DNA from: Gambelia wislizenii
Lineage: Eukaryota; Chordata; Lepidosauria; Squamata; Crotaphytidae
Reading direction: 5' to 3'
Length of the DNA: 64,000 nucleotides
Assembly: GCA_030847615.1 (NCBI GenBank)
Contig: JAUMIR010000003.1
Coordinates: 32,238,501-32,302,500 of the forward strand
Below the pieces are notes generated by a model that had not been told where the DNA came from, ran no database searches, and was given only the letters and a program-made list of their open reading frames with translations. The translations under genes were made by a program, and so were the position numbers. Shown one piece after another: positions 35,035 to 44,715 of the stretch (within the stretch, counting starts at the first letter, position 1; every line of letters begins with the position of its first letter).

Positions 35035-35850
35035 CTGCACAACCCAATATGTATTGTGCATTGATGTGCAGTGCACAGTGCACAGCCATGCACAACCATG
35101 CAGTCAATGCACAATATACAATTCATAATAGGCAATGGACAATGCTGTGCAATGGTACTGCATGTCTAACTCTGATTTCATAAACTTCAACTGAATACAG
35201 GCATTAGGCATTACCCAAAAATGCTCAACCAAAATGTATAAGGTAATTTTCACTTGGGTAAAACACCAACAGTATACCAGACACCACTGGGTTTTTACTG
35301 ATAGCAGTTTCCTGTCTCATGTGTCAACATAGCGTAGACAGCTTTGGGTAATGCCTCAGGGAGCAAGATGTGTTGGACCAGGCTTTGGTAAACTATTTCC
35401 ATGCACATTGAAAAACCGAAAGATCAAAGTCTACCTTTGTGAAGATGATATTTCAAAGGATAAGTTTCACAGTCTTCAATCATCAGTATTGCAAATGAAT
35501 AGAACAATAAAAGAAAGGTCAGTTTATTAATAGCTATTTATATTCATGGTTGAACCCTATGCTTCTGCCCTAGTATGAACTGGATTGGTTTATACTCAGG
35601 AAAAAATTATCAGAAAAAAAGCTTCTGCCAAGATCCTGCATCAATGGCTACAATATGGAACTTGATGGGGATGAAGCTACATTGCTGGCATGACACAACA
35701 CCATCCTAGTGAATTGCGATGTTCCACAATGGGGCACTGCACAAGATGTCCTCTTGTGCAATGGGAGCTCTCATTGTGCATTGGGATATGTTTCACAGCA
35801 GGACACATTGCGCACTGAAACTGTTGCACAGCTGGATGTGTTTGTGCCTT
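35035..35850. repeat. Cluster of ATTGTGCA/TGCACAAT-like words
   Basis: Words such as GTATTGTGCATT, CAATGCACAATA, TGCTGTGCAATGG, CTTGTGCAATGG, ATTGTGCATTGG and CATTGCGCACTG recur on both strands in two clumps (35035-35165 and 35700-35850). It may be one unclassified repeat. The words also resemble the C/EBP site RTTGYRCAAY. I recognise no family. Confidence 0.4.
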
Positions 35851-35920
35851 ATTCCCAATGGTATAGCTACTTCTTTGCTCCCATCCTGAGAATACAAATG
35901 TTATGCATTAGTGCAATCCC

Positions 35921-36939
35921 AGGGCTTAGTTACACAGCAGTTTTTCTTGTGGTAATTTGCGCTTTATCGCAGTTTCGCACCAGTGCTGCATAGTTCACAT
36001 GCTTTACTGCTAAATCGGTCTATTGGTTTAGTTTTCTGCTTTTTTCCGCTTTGTAATTCACACACAGACTGATGCAGGGTGTGTGGCCTCCCAAGTACAT
36101 CTGGGGGGGGGAGAGAAAGAGAGAGAAAGTGCTGGCACCTTTCCCTCTCTGATTACCAGAGGAATGCCTGCTAATTTTTATTCCTTTATTTTTATTCCGG
36201 CAAGCCCCCTTCCCCTCACCCCCCTCTCTCTTCTCACACACAGAAACATGTCAGCAGGGCAAGGGAATGAATGAACACACACAAGACAGGAAAAGTCTAG
36301 CTGGGGATTCTTCAGCTGGCAGCAGCCAAGCAGGAAGATACTGAGGAGCTGTGAGGGAGGGAGGGAAAGAGAGAATGCCTGCTAATTTTTAATTCCTTTG
36401 GGAGTGTCAGCCCCGCAAGTCCCCCTTCCCCTCACCCACTCTCCCCCCCTCTCTCTTCTGACACACAGAAAAAGGATCTCAGCAGGGGGAGGAAATGAAC
36501 CACACACACACATACAGATGGAGCAGCCAAGCAAGAGACAACTGGGCAATTGGGATGGGTATAGCACTTGCTCGGTCTTTTCCTTGGCTGGACACAACAG
36601 TGGATGTATCTTTTCATCTGCGGCTCCTCCATCCCCTCCTGGTCAGTCCAAGCCCCTCCCTGCTAAGTTCAACCAATCACGGCAAAGCTCTGCTGTAACT
36701 GTATCAGAACGGTTGCTGGTAATTCACACAGACTTTTGCGAAATGGTAGTTCACACAATCGAAAGTGCGCTAAGTCGCACTACTTTTCAAAAAAGTAAGG
36801 AAAAGTAGCGAAATCCCCTATCATTTGAGTTTTTGAGCTCCCCCCTTCTGAATGAGGTGAAACTGTGGTGTAATGTCTGTGAACAATTAGGAATCTTAGC
36901 AATTTATTCAAGGGAATATATTCCCGTGTAAACGGGCCC
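35921..36939. mobile_element. Possible TIR element with internal duplication
   Basis: Left AGGGCTTAGTTACACAG and the complement of the right end, GGGGCCCGTTTACACGG, are roughly inverted. The interior has a direct duplication: GAATGCCTGCTAATTTTTA, CCCCTTCCCCTCACCC and CTCTCTTCTCACACACAG-like blocks occur at about 36162-36276 and again at 36373-36510. CACAGACT and TAATTCACACA words recur near both ends. Confidence 0.4.
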
Positions 36940-37066
36940 CCAGTTTATTCAATTGTAAGTCAGTTTACAATGACCTAACTTAGAATCATAGAATCATTGA
37001 ATTATAGAGTTGGAAGAGACTATGAAGGCCATCCAATCCAACCCCCTGCCATGCAGGAATACACAA

Positions 37067-39790
37067 TCAAAGCATCCCTGACAGATGGCCATCCAGCCTC
37101 TGTTTAAAGACCTCCAAGGAAGGAGACCCCACCACGCTCTGAGGGAGTGTGTTCCACTGCCAAACAGCTCTTACTGTCAAAAAGTTCCTCCTGATGTTGA
37201 GGTGGAATCTCTGTTCCTGGAGCTTGCATCCATTGTTCTGTGTTCCAGTCTCTGGAGCAGCAGAAAACAAGCTTGCTCCATCCTCAATGTGGCACCCCTT
37301 CAAATACTTAAACAGGGCTATCATATTGCCCCTTAATCGTCTTTTTTCCAGGCTAAACATACCCAGCTACCTAAGTCTTTCCTCATAAGGCATGGCTTCC
37401 AGACCTTTCACCATTTTAGTTGCCCTTCTCTGGACACGCTCCAATTTGTCAATATCCTTTTTGAATTATGGTGCCCAGAACTGGACACAGTATTCTAGGT
37501 GAGGTCTGACCAAGGCAGGATAGAGTGGCACTATTACTTCCTTTGATCTAGACAATATACTTCTATTGATGCAGCCCAAAATCGCATTGGCCTTTTTAGC
37601 TGACGCATCACACTGTTGACTCATGTTCAACTTGTGGTCTACTAGAACTCCTAGATCCCTTTCGCATGTAGTCTTGTTCAGCCAGGTCTCTCCCATCCTA
37701 TATCCATGCATTTCATTTTTTCGCCCTGAGTGCAGTACCTTACATTTCTCCATATTGAATTTCATTTTGTTAGCTTTGGTCCAGCTCTCCAGTCTATCCA
37801 AGTCATTCTGAATTTTGATCCTGTCCTCTAGGGTATTAGCTACTCGTCCTAATTTGGTGTGATCTGCAAATTTGATAAGCATGCCCCTAATTCCGTCATC
37901 CAAGTCATTGATAAAAATGTTGAACAGCAGTGGGCCCAGGACAGAACCCTGTGGCACCCCACTGGTCACATCTTTCTAAGAGGAAGAGGAGCCACTGCTG
38001 AGCACCCTTTGGTCAACCAATTACAAATCCATTGAACAGTTAACTTGTCTAGCCCACATTTTACAAGCTTGTTTGCAAGAATGTCATGGGGAACCTTGTC
38101 AAAAGCCTTACTGAAATCCAGGTATACGATATCCACAGTGCTGCCTTAATCTACCAAGCTAGTAATTTTATCAAAAAAAAAAAGATATCAGATTAGTCTG
38201 GCATGACTTGTTTCTCTGAAACCCCTGTTGACTTTTTGTGATTATGGCATTGCCTTCTAAATGTTCATAGACTGTTTAATTATCTGTTCTAGAATCTTCC
38301 CTGGTATTGATGTCAGACTAACTGGACGATAATTGTTGGGATCGTCTTTTTTCCCCTTCGTGATGATGGGGACAATGTTTGCCCTCCTCCAATCTGCTGG
38401 GACTTCTCCTGTTCTCCAGGAGTTCTCAAAGATTATTGCCAATGGCTCTGAGATTACATTTGCCAACTCTTTTAAAACCCTTGTATGTAGGTCATCCGGT
38501 CCTGGAGATTTAAATTCATTTAGATTAAGAAGGTACCTCTTTGCTTGTTCTGTGCTGGATTTCCCCTATTGTGTCCTCTGTTCCATCATCCTCAGGTTGA
38601 TCACCATTTTCCTTTTCTGATAACACTGAGGCAAAGAAGGTGTTGAGTAATTCTGCCTTTTCTCTGTCCCCTGTTAGCATTTTGCCATCTTCTCCACGTA
38701 GTGGCCCTACCATTTCCTTCTTCCTCCTTTTACTGCGGACATATCCCCCCCCCAAAAAAACTTTGTATTGTTCTTAATCTCTCTAGCGAGCCTACGCTCA
38801 TTCTGTGCTTTAGCTTTTCTGACTTTACTCCTACATGTGTTCGCTGTCTGTTTGAATTCTTTGATGCTTTCCCTCTTTTTCCATTTCCTATACGTGTTCC
38901 GTTTAAAATGTACTCTGTTGAAAGTTCTTTAGTTATCCATCCTGGTTTCTTGAGACACCTCCCATTTTTCTTCCTCATTGGTACTGTTTGAAATTCTGCC
39001 TTCAGTATCTCCCTTTTGAGAAAGTCCCATCTATCTTGAAGTCCCTTCTCTTTTAGCATTCTTGACCATGGGATCACCCCCAGTATTTCCCTGAGTTTAT
39101 TGAAATCAGCTCTCCTAAAGTCTAGAATGCATGTCTGACTATGCCTGGCTTCTCCTTTCCATTGTATAACAAACTCCAGGAGAACATGATCACTCTCACC
39201 TAAGGATCCCACCACTTGCACCCCAATAACCAGGTCATCCCTGTTGGTTGGGATCAGATCTAAAATAGCTGACCCCCTTGTTGCCTCTTCCACCTTTTGG
39301 TCCATGAAATGGTCTTCCAGGCAACTAAGGAATTTGCTAGACCTTGAAGTTTTGGTTGACTTAGTTTTCCAGCAGATATCTGGATAGTTGAAATCACCCA
39401 TCATCTATCCTTTCTACATGTATGGTCATCTGTTCTATAAAGGCATCACCCAATTCCTCCATCTGACTTGGGGGTCTGTAGTAGAGTCCCACAATAACAT
39501 CCTTGTTGTTTCTCTCCCCTTTAATTTTTATCCAGATGCTCTCCACCTGGCTTCCAGTATTGATGCCATGGATCTCTTCACTGGTGTAAATATCCCTGAC
39601 ATATTATGCTATTCCTCCTCCTTTCCTGTTTGGCCTGTTTCTCTTATAAAGGTTATACCCCTCTATTCCTACATTCCAATCATGAGACTCATCCTACCAG
39701 GTTTCAGTAATGCCTATTATATCATATTTGCTTTGTTGTGCTAGGAGTTCAAGTTCATCTTGCTTATTTCCCATGCTCTGTGTGCATTAC
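37067..39790 (-). pseudogene. CR1 ORF2 remnant: endonuclease and reverse transcriptase
   Basis: The endonuclease part (38730-39404) shows GDFNYPDICW and the catalytic-type SDH in GSLGESDHVLLEF. The linker follows, and then RT blocks PADWRRANIVP and RPVSLTSIPGKILEQIIKQ (38257-38466). The next open segment (37466-37969) has SGVPQGSVLGPLLFNIFIND and the active-site box FADH at 37859-37870, where FADD is expected. The C-terminus (37067-37360) reads FSLEKRRLRGNMIALFKYLK and EVFKQRLDGHLSGML. Frame breaks between the segments and the Asp-to-His change show that it is inactive. Confidence 0.92.
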
Positions 39791-39959
39791 TGTAGAGACA
39801 TCTAAGACCATGTGTTCCCTTTATTTGCTGCCTGTGCAAGTTTTTTTTGCCGCCCATTGTTGGGTCCTTGCACTGTTTGCCTTGTTCCTTCTATGACCAT
39901 TTGACTATTTTCTCCAGCCCTTTTGCCTTCCAGAATACTGTCTCCCTCCCCCCTATGAC

Positions 39960-40140
39960 TCAGTGTAAAGCCCTCCTGAGCAAATTCTTGAGACTGTTGG
40001 CAAAAACGTTTCTGCCAACTGTCATGAGATGCACCCCATCCCTTGCCAAAAGTCCCCCCCCTCATGGAAATGCAGTCCATGATCCAAGAATCCAAATTGT
40101 TCTTGGCGACACCATCTACGGAGCCAGTCTTCTTCCCAAA
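39960..40140 (-). pseudogene. CR1 ORF1 C-terminus (esterase-like)
   Basis: The minus strand reads LDSWIMDC, then (another frame) GLLARDGVHLMTVGRNVFAN and SLKNLLRRALH. DGVHL is the Asp-His block of the SGNH-type domain. The copy is truncated upstream of this. Confidence 0.75.
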
Positions 40141-41197
40141 AGTATGCCAGTCTTCTTTTAGTGCTGAGCCAATCTACATCTGAAGCCTATTTAACCCATT
40201 AATCTCTGAGCCTATTCTTTCACATACCCATAATCCTTCCTCCTGTCTTCCAACCAGCCCTCCTTTGTCTTCATTTCCAGTTACCTGGCTCCTGGTAGTG
40301 TTACATGATATAGAGGTGGTTGATCTTTCTAAAGCATCATTTCTATAATAGCATCAAATTAGGCACCAGACCTCTTTTCCCTTTTGCCCAATTTATCTTG
40401 AGGCTTGGTTATTAGTAGAAACAGTATAGTTTGCTTTTACCAAAACCATGCATTGCAATTCAAAAGAAAAACCTTGCAGAGTTTTCATGGAGTCTTTTCA
40501 GACATATCACTATAGCACAGATATGGGAAGCATGCAGATTCTCAGATGTTATTGGACGGCAAGTCAGCATCACCAATGGTATAGAATGTTGGGGGTTCCA
40601 GTCCCAACAGTACATAAAGAGCCACATGATTCCCATTCCCGGTGTAGCAGAAAATACAGTGCTTCAACAGTCTACTAAAATTGTTTCATGATTTAAGGAC
40701 ACATGCACCATTTGTACATGAATGGCAAGTACATGTGTGTATATATGCCATATGAAGTGATTAGCAATTAACTTTTTCACCCTCCTTAATGTTCTGTACA
40801 AATGCCAAACAATTAATCCTAAGCAAACCCTCTTCATGATATCTGGAAATGCTAATGAATGATGTGTCCTTGAAAAGGCAAAGAGAAATCAGATAATTGA
40901 AACAATACAATTAGCAGGGTGAGATGGGGAGAAATGAGTCTGGACACTTTACTGATTGTAGTAAAGAGAGTCTTCAGTTTATTCTTGCCAGGCAAGAATC
41001 TGTCTTTGAGGGTAATATTGGTTGGATAACAAGTCATAGCAATACTCATATTGTAAATATAAAATAACTAAGCATCTATGATAATAACACTGGGATAGGT
41101 ATCATAAATCAAATTGTCATGATGTGCAAAGTCACCCTCTATAAAGGTTTTGGAATAGTTATTGTTATCATCATCATCTTTATTTCTATCCTGCTTT
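40141..41197. other. No recognised feature
   Basis: AT-rich sequence without recognised coding or repeat signals. Confidence 0.4.
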
Positions 41198-41430
41198 GGA
41201 GGGAACCCTGGTGATACAGTGGTTAAATGCCAGTACTGCAGCCACAACATTGTAAATTCAATCCTACAAGGCACCAAGGTTCACTCAGCCTTCCATCCTT
41301 CTGTAGGTTGCTAAAATGAGTACCCAGCTTGTTGTGGGCAATTAGCTAAACACATTGCAAACCACTTAGGTGAGTGCTTTGGCACTGATAAGTGGTATAG
41401 AAATAGAAGTGCTATTGCTATTGCTATTGT
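41198..41430 (+). mobile_element. tRNA-derived SINE
   Basis: The tRNA-like head GGTGATACAGTGGTTAAATG is followed by a degraded B box near 41257, then CAAGGTTCACTCAGCCTTCC, CTGTAGGTTGCTAAAATGAG and GTGGGCAATTAGCTAA. It ends in repeated TTGCTA units (about 41408-41430). Same family as 60972-61245. Confidence 0.8.
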
Positions 41431-42164
41431 TAGTTTTTTCCCGATTTGGGACTCATTAGTTGGTGTCATTGGTAGAGGATAATGCTCACTAATGATCACT
41501 GTGGTTTCTTGAGGTATTCAACACTGCTTTGGAATGTAATGAGGACCACTTTCATCATTTTACTCAATAGGAACTGAAGAGAAGGAGCACAGTTTTTAAG
41601 GTAGCTGCTGGAGGTAGTTGTGGAAACCCGTTCAGCAAAAACACCACACTCCCTGGCTAACTTCCCAGAGTCCTAAATCAGGTAACCTTTTTTCCCCTAT
41701 TTTGCATTGTTACCATATTGATACTTTGCTTATTACTTGATTGCACTGTATGATTAATTTGTTCACTTAAAGAAATGTAAGGCAAAAGAGAGTGAATGAG
41801 AGAAAAAAAATGCTTGAACACCTAGTAACATTTGCTGTGCAGATAAGATTGGGGTGAGGTAGTTGAAGAAAACTGAAAGCACCCAGGCAATTGGAGGATA
41901 AATACTGAAGATGGAAAACTGAAACTAGGGAAGAAAAGGTATTGAGAACACCTGTAGAGTGAATGTGGGGAAGGGAAAGCACTGAATTTGGAGGCAGGAC
42001 AAGCAACCCTAAACATCATGGGATGAGGGACAGAATGGTTAGAAAGCACAAGAAGAGAACAGGAAATCAGTCATTCTAGGCCTGGGTAACTCCACAACAC
42101 CATGTGAACCTGCATCAGTAACAAGGGTTGGCAGATCAACATATTGGAAAGAACATGAAAGGAA
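41431..42164. other. No recognised feature
   Basis: No repeat or coding signal was recognised. The open frames here are short and lack motifs. Confidence 0.4.
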
Positions 42165-42530
42165 TGGAATTTAAAGAATATTCAGAAATGTTTAAAAAAT
42201 ATTGAAAAACATGGGGGTCTTGAACATCAAGAAATCCTTGATATGAAGAAACCTAGTCTGACAAGATCTGCGCAGTTTGGGACTTTCTGACCAAAATTTG
42301 GCCATGGTTGTTCTGCACCAAAAACATCATTTTCTGAGCAGTAAATAGTGTTTTCTGCACAGACAATATTTTGAAAAAGCTGTTTCCTGAACAGAATATG
42401 CTGTTTCCTGAGCAAAACAACCACAAGCAAACTTTGCACAGAATATGTCGTTCTCACACCAGGAACGAAATAGATAAAATTACTTGTTATTTCCTTTCAG
42501 AAGAAACTTAGTGAAGAATTACATCACTAG
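42165..42530 (+). repeat. Unclassified dispersed repeat R-beta, copy 2
   Basis: It aligns with 14397-14838: AAAGAATATTCAGAAATG at the start and GAAGAAACTTAGTGAAGAAT near the end. Inside, words such as TTTTCTGAGCAG, TTTTCTGCACAG and TTTCCTGAACAG repeat. Similar words at 46145-46310 and 54430-54560 may be further partial copies. Confidence 0.6.
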
Positions 42531-43093
42531 GAAGAAGTCAGTATTGTGACAACAGTATTTCTTTAAGGAAAGATATTAAGTAAGCAAGCAATTAAGCAAG
42601 CAAGCAATTGCTTACCTAAGGATTAAAATATTGTCTAACCGTAGGTGGGGGGGTATAGGTTTGAACCTCTCTTCTCAGCTTATTATTGATCTTGTTTTGC
42701 AACTACCAGAGGCTTGTCACCACAACTGGGCAGGGCTGGATTTAAAAGTGGATGGGGTCAAAATTAAAGTGGGAAGGGCTACCACTGTCTCTCATCCTCT
42801 CTATCAAAGATAGAGAGGTTGAGAAAAAAGAAGCATGAAGGATAAGCCAACTGAAGACTTTGCAAGACTGGAAACTGTTAAAAGGATTTTTTGAGCAATA
42901 AGAAACCTAACAATGTAATTAATAGTGGTTATGGTTTTTAGTAATTGTAGTAGGTTTATTTAATTTAGTAGGTTTTAGTTAATTTAGTAGGTTTATTGGA
43001 TCTGTAATGGTAGAATAATTAAAAAAACTTTTTATTATTTTCAGGACTGAGGGGGTCAGAGCCCTACTGTGGTGTTTTAGTTACATTTCTTTT
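42531..43093. other. No recognised feature
   Basis: Short direct repeats around 42583-42612 (AAGCAAGCAATT) and 42948-43010 (TTTAGTAGGTTTA). No gene seen. Confidence 0.4.
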
Positions 43094-43125
43094 TTCTTCG
43101 TGGACTCTGTGAATGCACACAATGG
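43094..43125 (+). repeat. DIRS left inverted terminal repeat
   Basis: It begins TTCTTCGTGGACTCTGTG and ends GCACACAATGG, and pairs with 44140-44171 with two mismatches in 32. Confidence 0.8.
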
Positions 43126-43217
43126 ATTAATCCTGCACCAGCACAGAGCACTTCAGAAACTTCTAGAAGCCTCAATTCAAACTTTTGGGCAGTAGCTCCA
43201 CCCCCTCACCCCTGGCC

Positions 43218-43225
43218 TATATAAG
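43218..43225 (+). promoter_or_regulatory. TATA box in the DIRS leader
   Basis: GGCCTATATAAGTCCCC lies about 125 bases inside the left terminal repeat and is followed by a CT-rich tract. The position suits the promoter of the element's genomic RNA; activity is inferred. Confidence 0.5.
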
Positions 43226-43399
43226 TCCCCACCTCTCACCAACTGCTCAGTTCCTTTTTTTTCCTCTGCATGAGCAGCACTGAAGGAACTTCAGAGTAAA
43301 CCTCAGCCTTCCATTGTTCTCCTTTTTGACAATTTCTCAAGAAATACTGATCTTGGACTGGAGTTTGACTCTTCTTTATCTTGCATCCTCCCTTCAAAC

Positions 43400-44023
43400 C
43401 CTTAGACTTGGTTGATGCCCAACTTTTGTCCTTCAAAACAGCCTTTTTTGTCACCATTACCTCTGCTAGGAGGGCAAGCGAGCTTTGTGCCCCATATACT
43501 CAATTCCACAGGAATAAAGTTGTCCTTTGACCGGATGTGGTGTTCTTACCCAAGGTGATCTCCTCCGTCCACCTCAACCAAGATATAGTCCTGCCATCTT
43601 TCAAGGCTCTACCAATGCCAAACACCACTAACTGTTTGCCATCCGCTTGATGTAAGGGCAGCGCTGGAACTTTACCTGAACAGAACAGCAGCAGTCCGTG
43701 GCACCAATAAACTGTCTGCTATTCTGGCCCCAAAAAGGGACTCGCAGTTTCATCTCAATGGTTCTCCAAGTGGGTTGCCTTGACAATCCAGATTTCATAT
43801 GAAGTTATGGGTGTGCCCCTGCCTTCCTCCATACGAAGTTATTCTACTAGAGCAAGAGCTACCTCAGCAGTGTTCCTGAATGGTGTGCCGCTGCCAGACA
43901 TTTGCAGAGCAGCTACGTGGGCAACACTGCTCACCTTGGTGAAGAATTATACATTGGACTATTCCAATACTGATGGTTCAGCCCTAGCTGGGGTGGTACT
44001 TGCACAACCACCCTCGGGTGATT
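43400..44023 (+). pseudogene. DIRS tyrosine recombinase remnant
   Basis: The frame gives LKTAFFVTITSARRASELCA (first catalytic Arg within SARR; about 43430-43490), DVVFLPKVISSVHLNQDIVL (about 43535-43590), and after a frame change LDVRAALELYLNRTAAVRG (43646 onward). The C-terminal part (43780-44023) reads YSTRARATSAVFLNG, DICRAATWATLLT and NYTLDYS, matching the HxxR, (H/W) and Tyr blocks. The HxxR His is replaced by Tyr. An in-frame stop near 43527 and two frameshifts show that it is dead. Only the recombinase end of the element survives. Confidence 0.85.
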
Positions 44024-44139
44024 AGCTCACTACTCACAGTATGTTTTTAATTAGTTATTTCTGGTTATAACATACTGCTGTTTTGTCTTTATTGGTCTGG
44101 ACACCCCCACCGCCCTGACTCCTGAGCTTGTTAGTCTAC

Positions 44140-44171
44140 CCATTGTGTGCATTCACAGAGACCATGAAGAA
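44140..44171 (-). repeat. DIRS right inverted terminal repeat
   Basis: CCATTGTGTGCATTCACAGA and onward is the inverted complement of the left repeat, with two mismatches. Confidence 0.8.
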
Positions 44172-44512
44172 GAATGGGTTACTTACCATAACTATAGTTC
44201 TTCGAGTGGTCTTCTGTGAATTCTCACATACACACCCTCCTCCCATCTGGTGTCTGTCTAGGATTCATTTGGTGGGCATGTGAGACATGTCCTTCTCCAT
44301 GGTGACATCTAGGCTCTGTTATTCCCTTTCTTGGGAAGCCCATCTAATTATTTCCCTCTCAGGCTTTAGGAAGATTATCAGATCAATTATGTTCAAATGT
44401 GGTTTTTATACTATGGCTAGTTTTATGCTACAGTTTTCATATGCTGTTGTTCCTCAGGGAAGGACTCACAAGTAGAGCACATTTTACATAAAAATTGTGT
44501 TTCCTGGTGGCC

Positions 44513-44715
44513 ATGAGAGCCAGTGTAGTATAGTGGTTTGAGTTCTGGACTAGGATTCTGGGAGACCAGAGTTCTAAACCCACTGAGTGACCATGGGCAA
44601 GTCACATACTCTCATCCCCAGACAAAAGAAATGGCAACCCCCCAACACAGATCTTGTGATAGGTTTACATTAGGGCTGCTATAGTGAGAAACAACTTGAA
44701 GGCACTCAAGAATAA
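44513..44715 (+). mobile_element. tRNA-derived SINE with BovB-like tail (Sauria type)
   Basis: GTGTAGTATAGTGGTTTGAG and a decayed B box (GAGTTCTAAACCC) form the head. GGGCAAGTCACATACTCTCA and the tail GAGAAACAACTTGAAGGCAC follow. More decayed than the copies at 27403 and 30600. Confidence 0.75.

Larger units (their letters stand above)
36983..40140 (-). mobile_element. CR1 LINE, long copy C (3.2 kb)
   Basis: The plus strand begins with the inverted tail GAATCATAGAATCATTGAAT and continues through the whole of ORF2 into the end of ORF1 at about 40140. It is 5'-truncated within ORF1. It is less decayed than copy A, with longer open segments. Its consensus agrees with copies A and B along the shared part. 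Confidence 0.92.
43094..44225 (+). mobile_element. DIRS-type retrotransposon, internally deleted
   Basis: The left terminal repeat (43094-43125) and the inverted right repeat (44140-44171) are 32 bases long with two mismatches; the left one starts TTCTTCGTGGACTCTGTGAA. Between them lie a promoter-like leader, a tyrosine recombinase remnant and a 3' region. Just beyond the right repeat, TTCTTCGAGTGGTCTTCTG (about 44197-44215) is a further inverted partner, as in DIRS end structures. Gag, reverse transcriptase, RNase H and methyltransferase regions are missing. DIRS elements integrate by recombinase and make no target duplication. Confidence 0.85.

Noticed and set aside
43236..43457. Minus-strand open frame rich in Lys
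   Set aside because: It is antisense to the DIRS leader and recombinase region.
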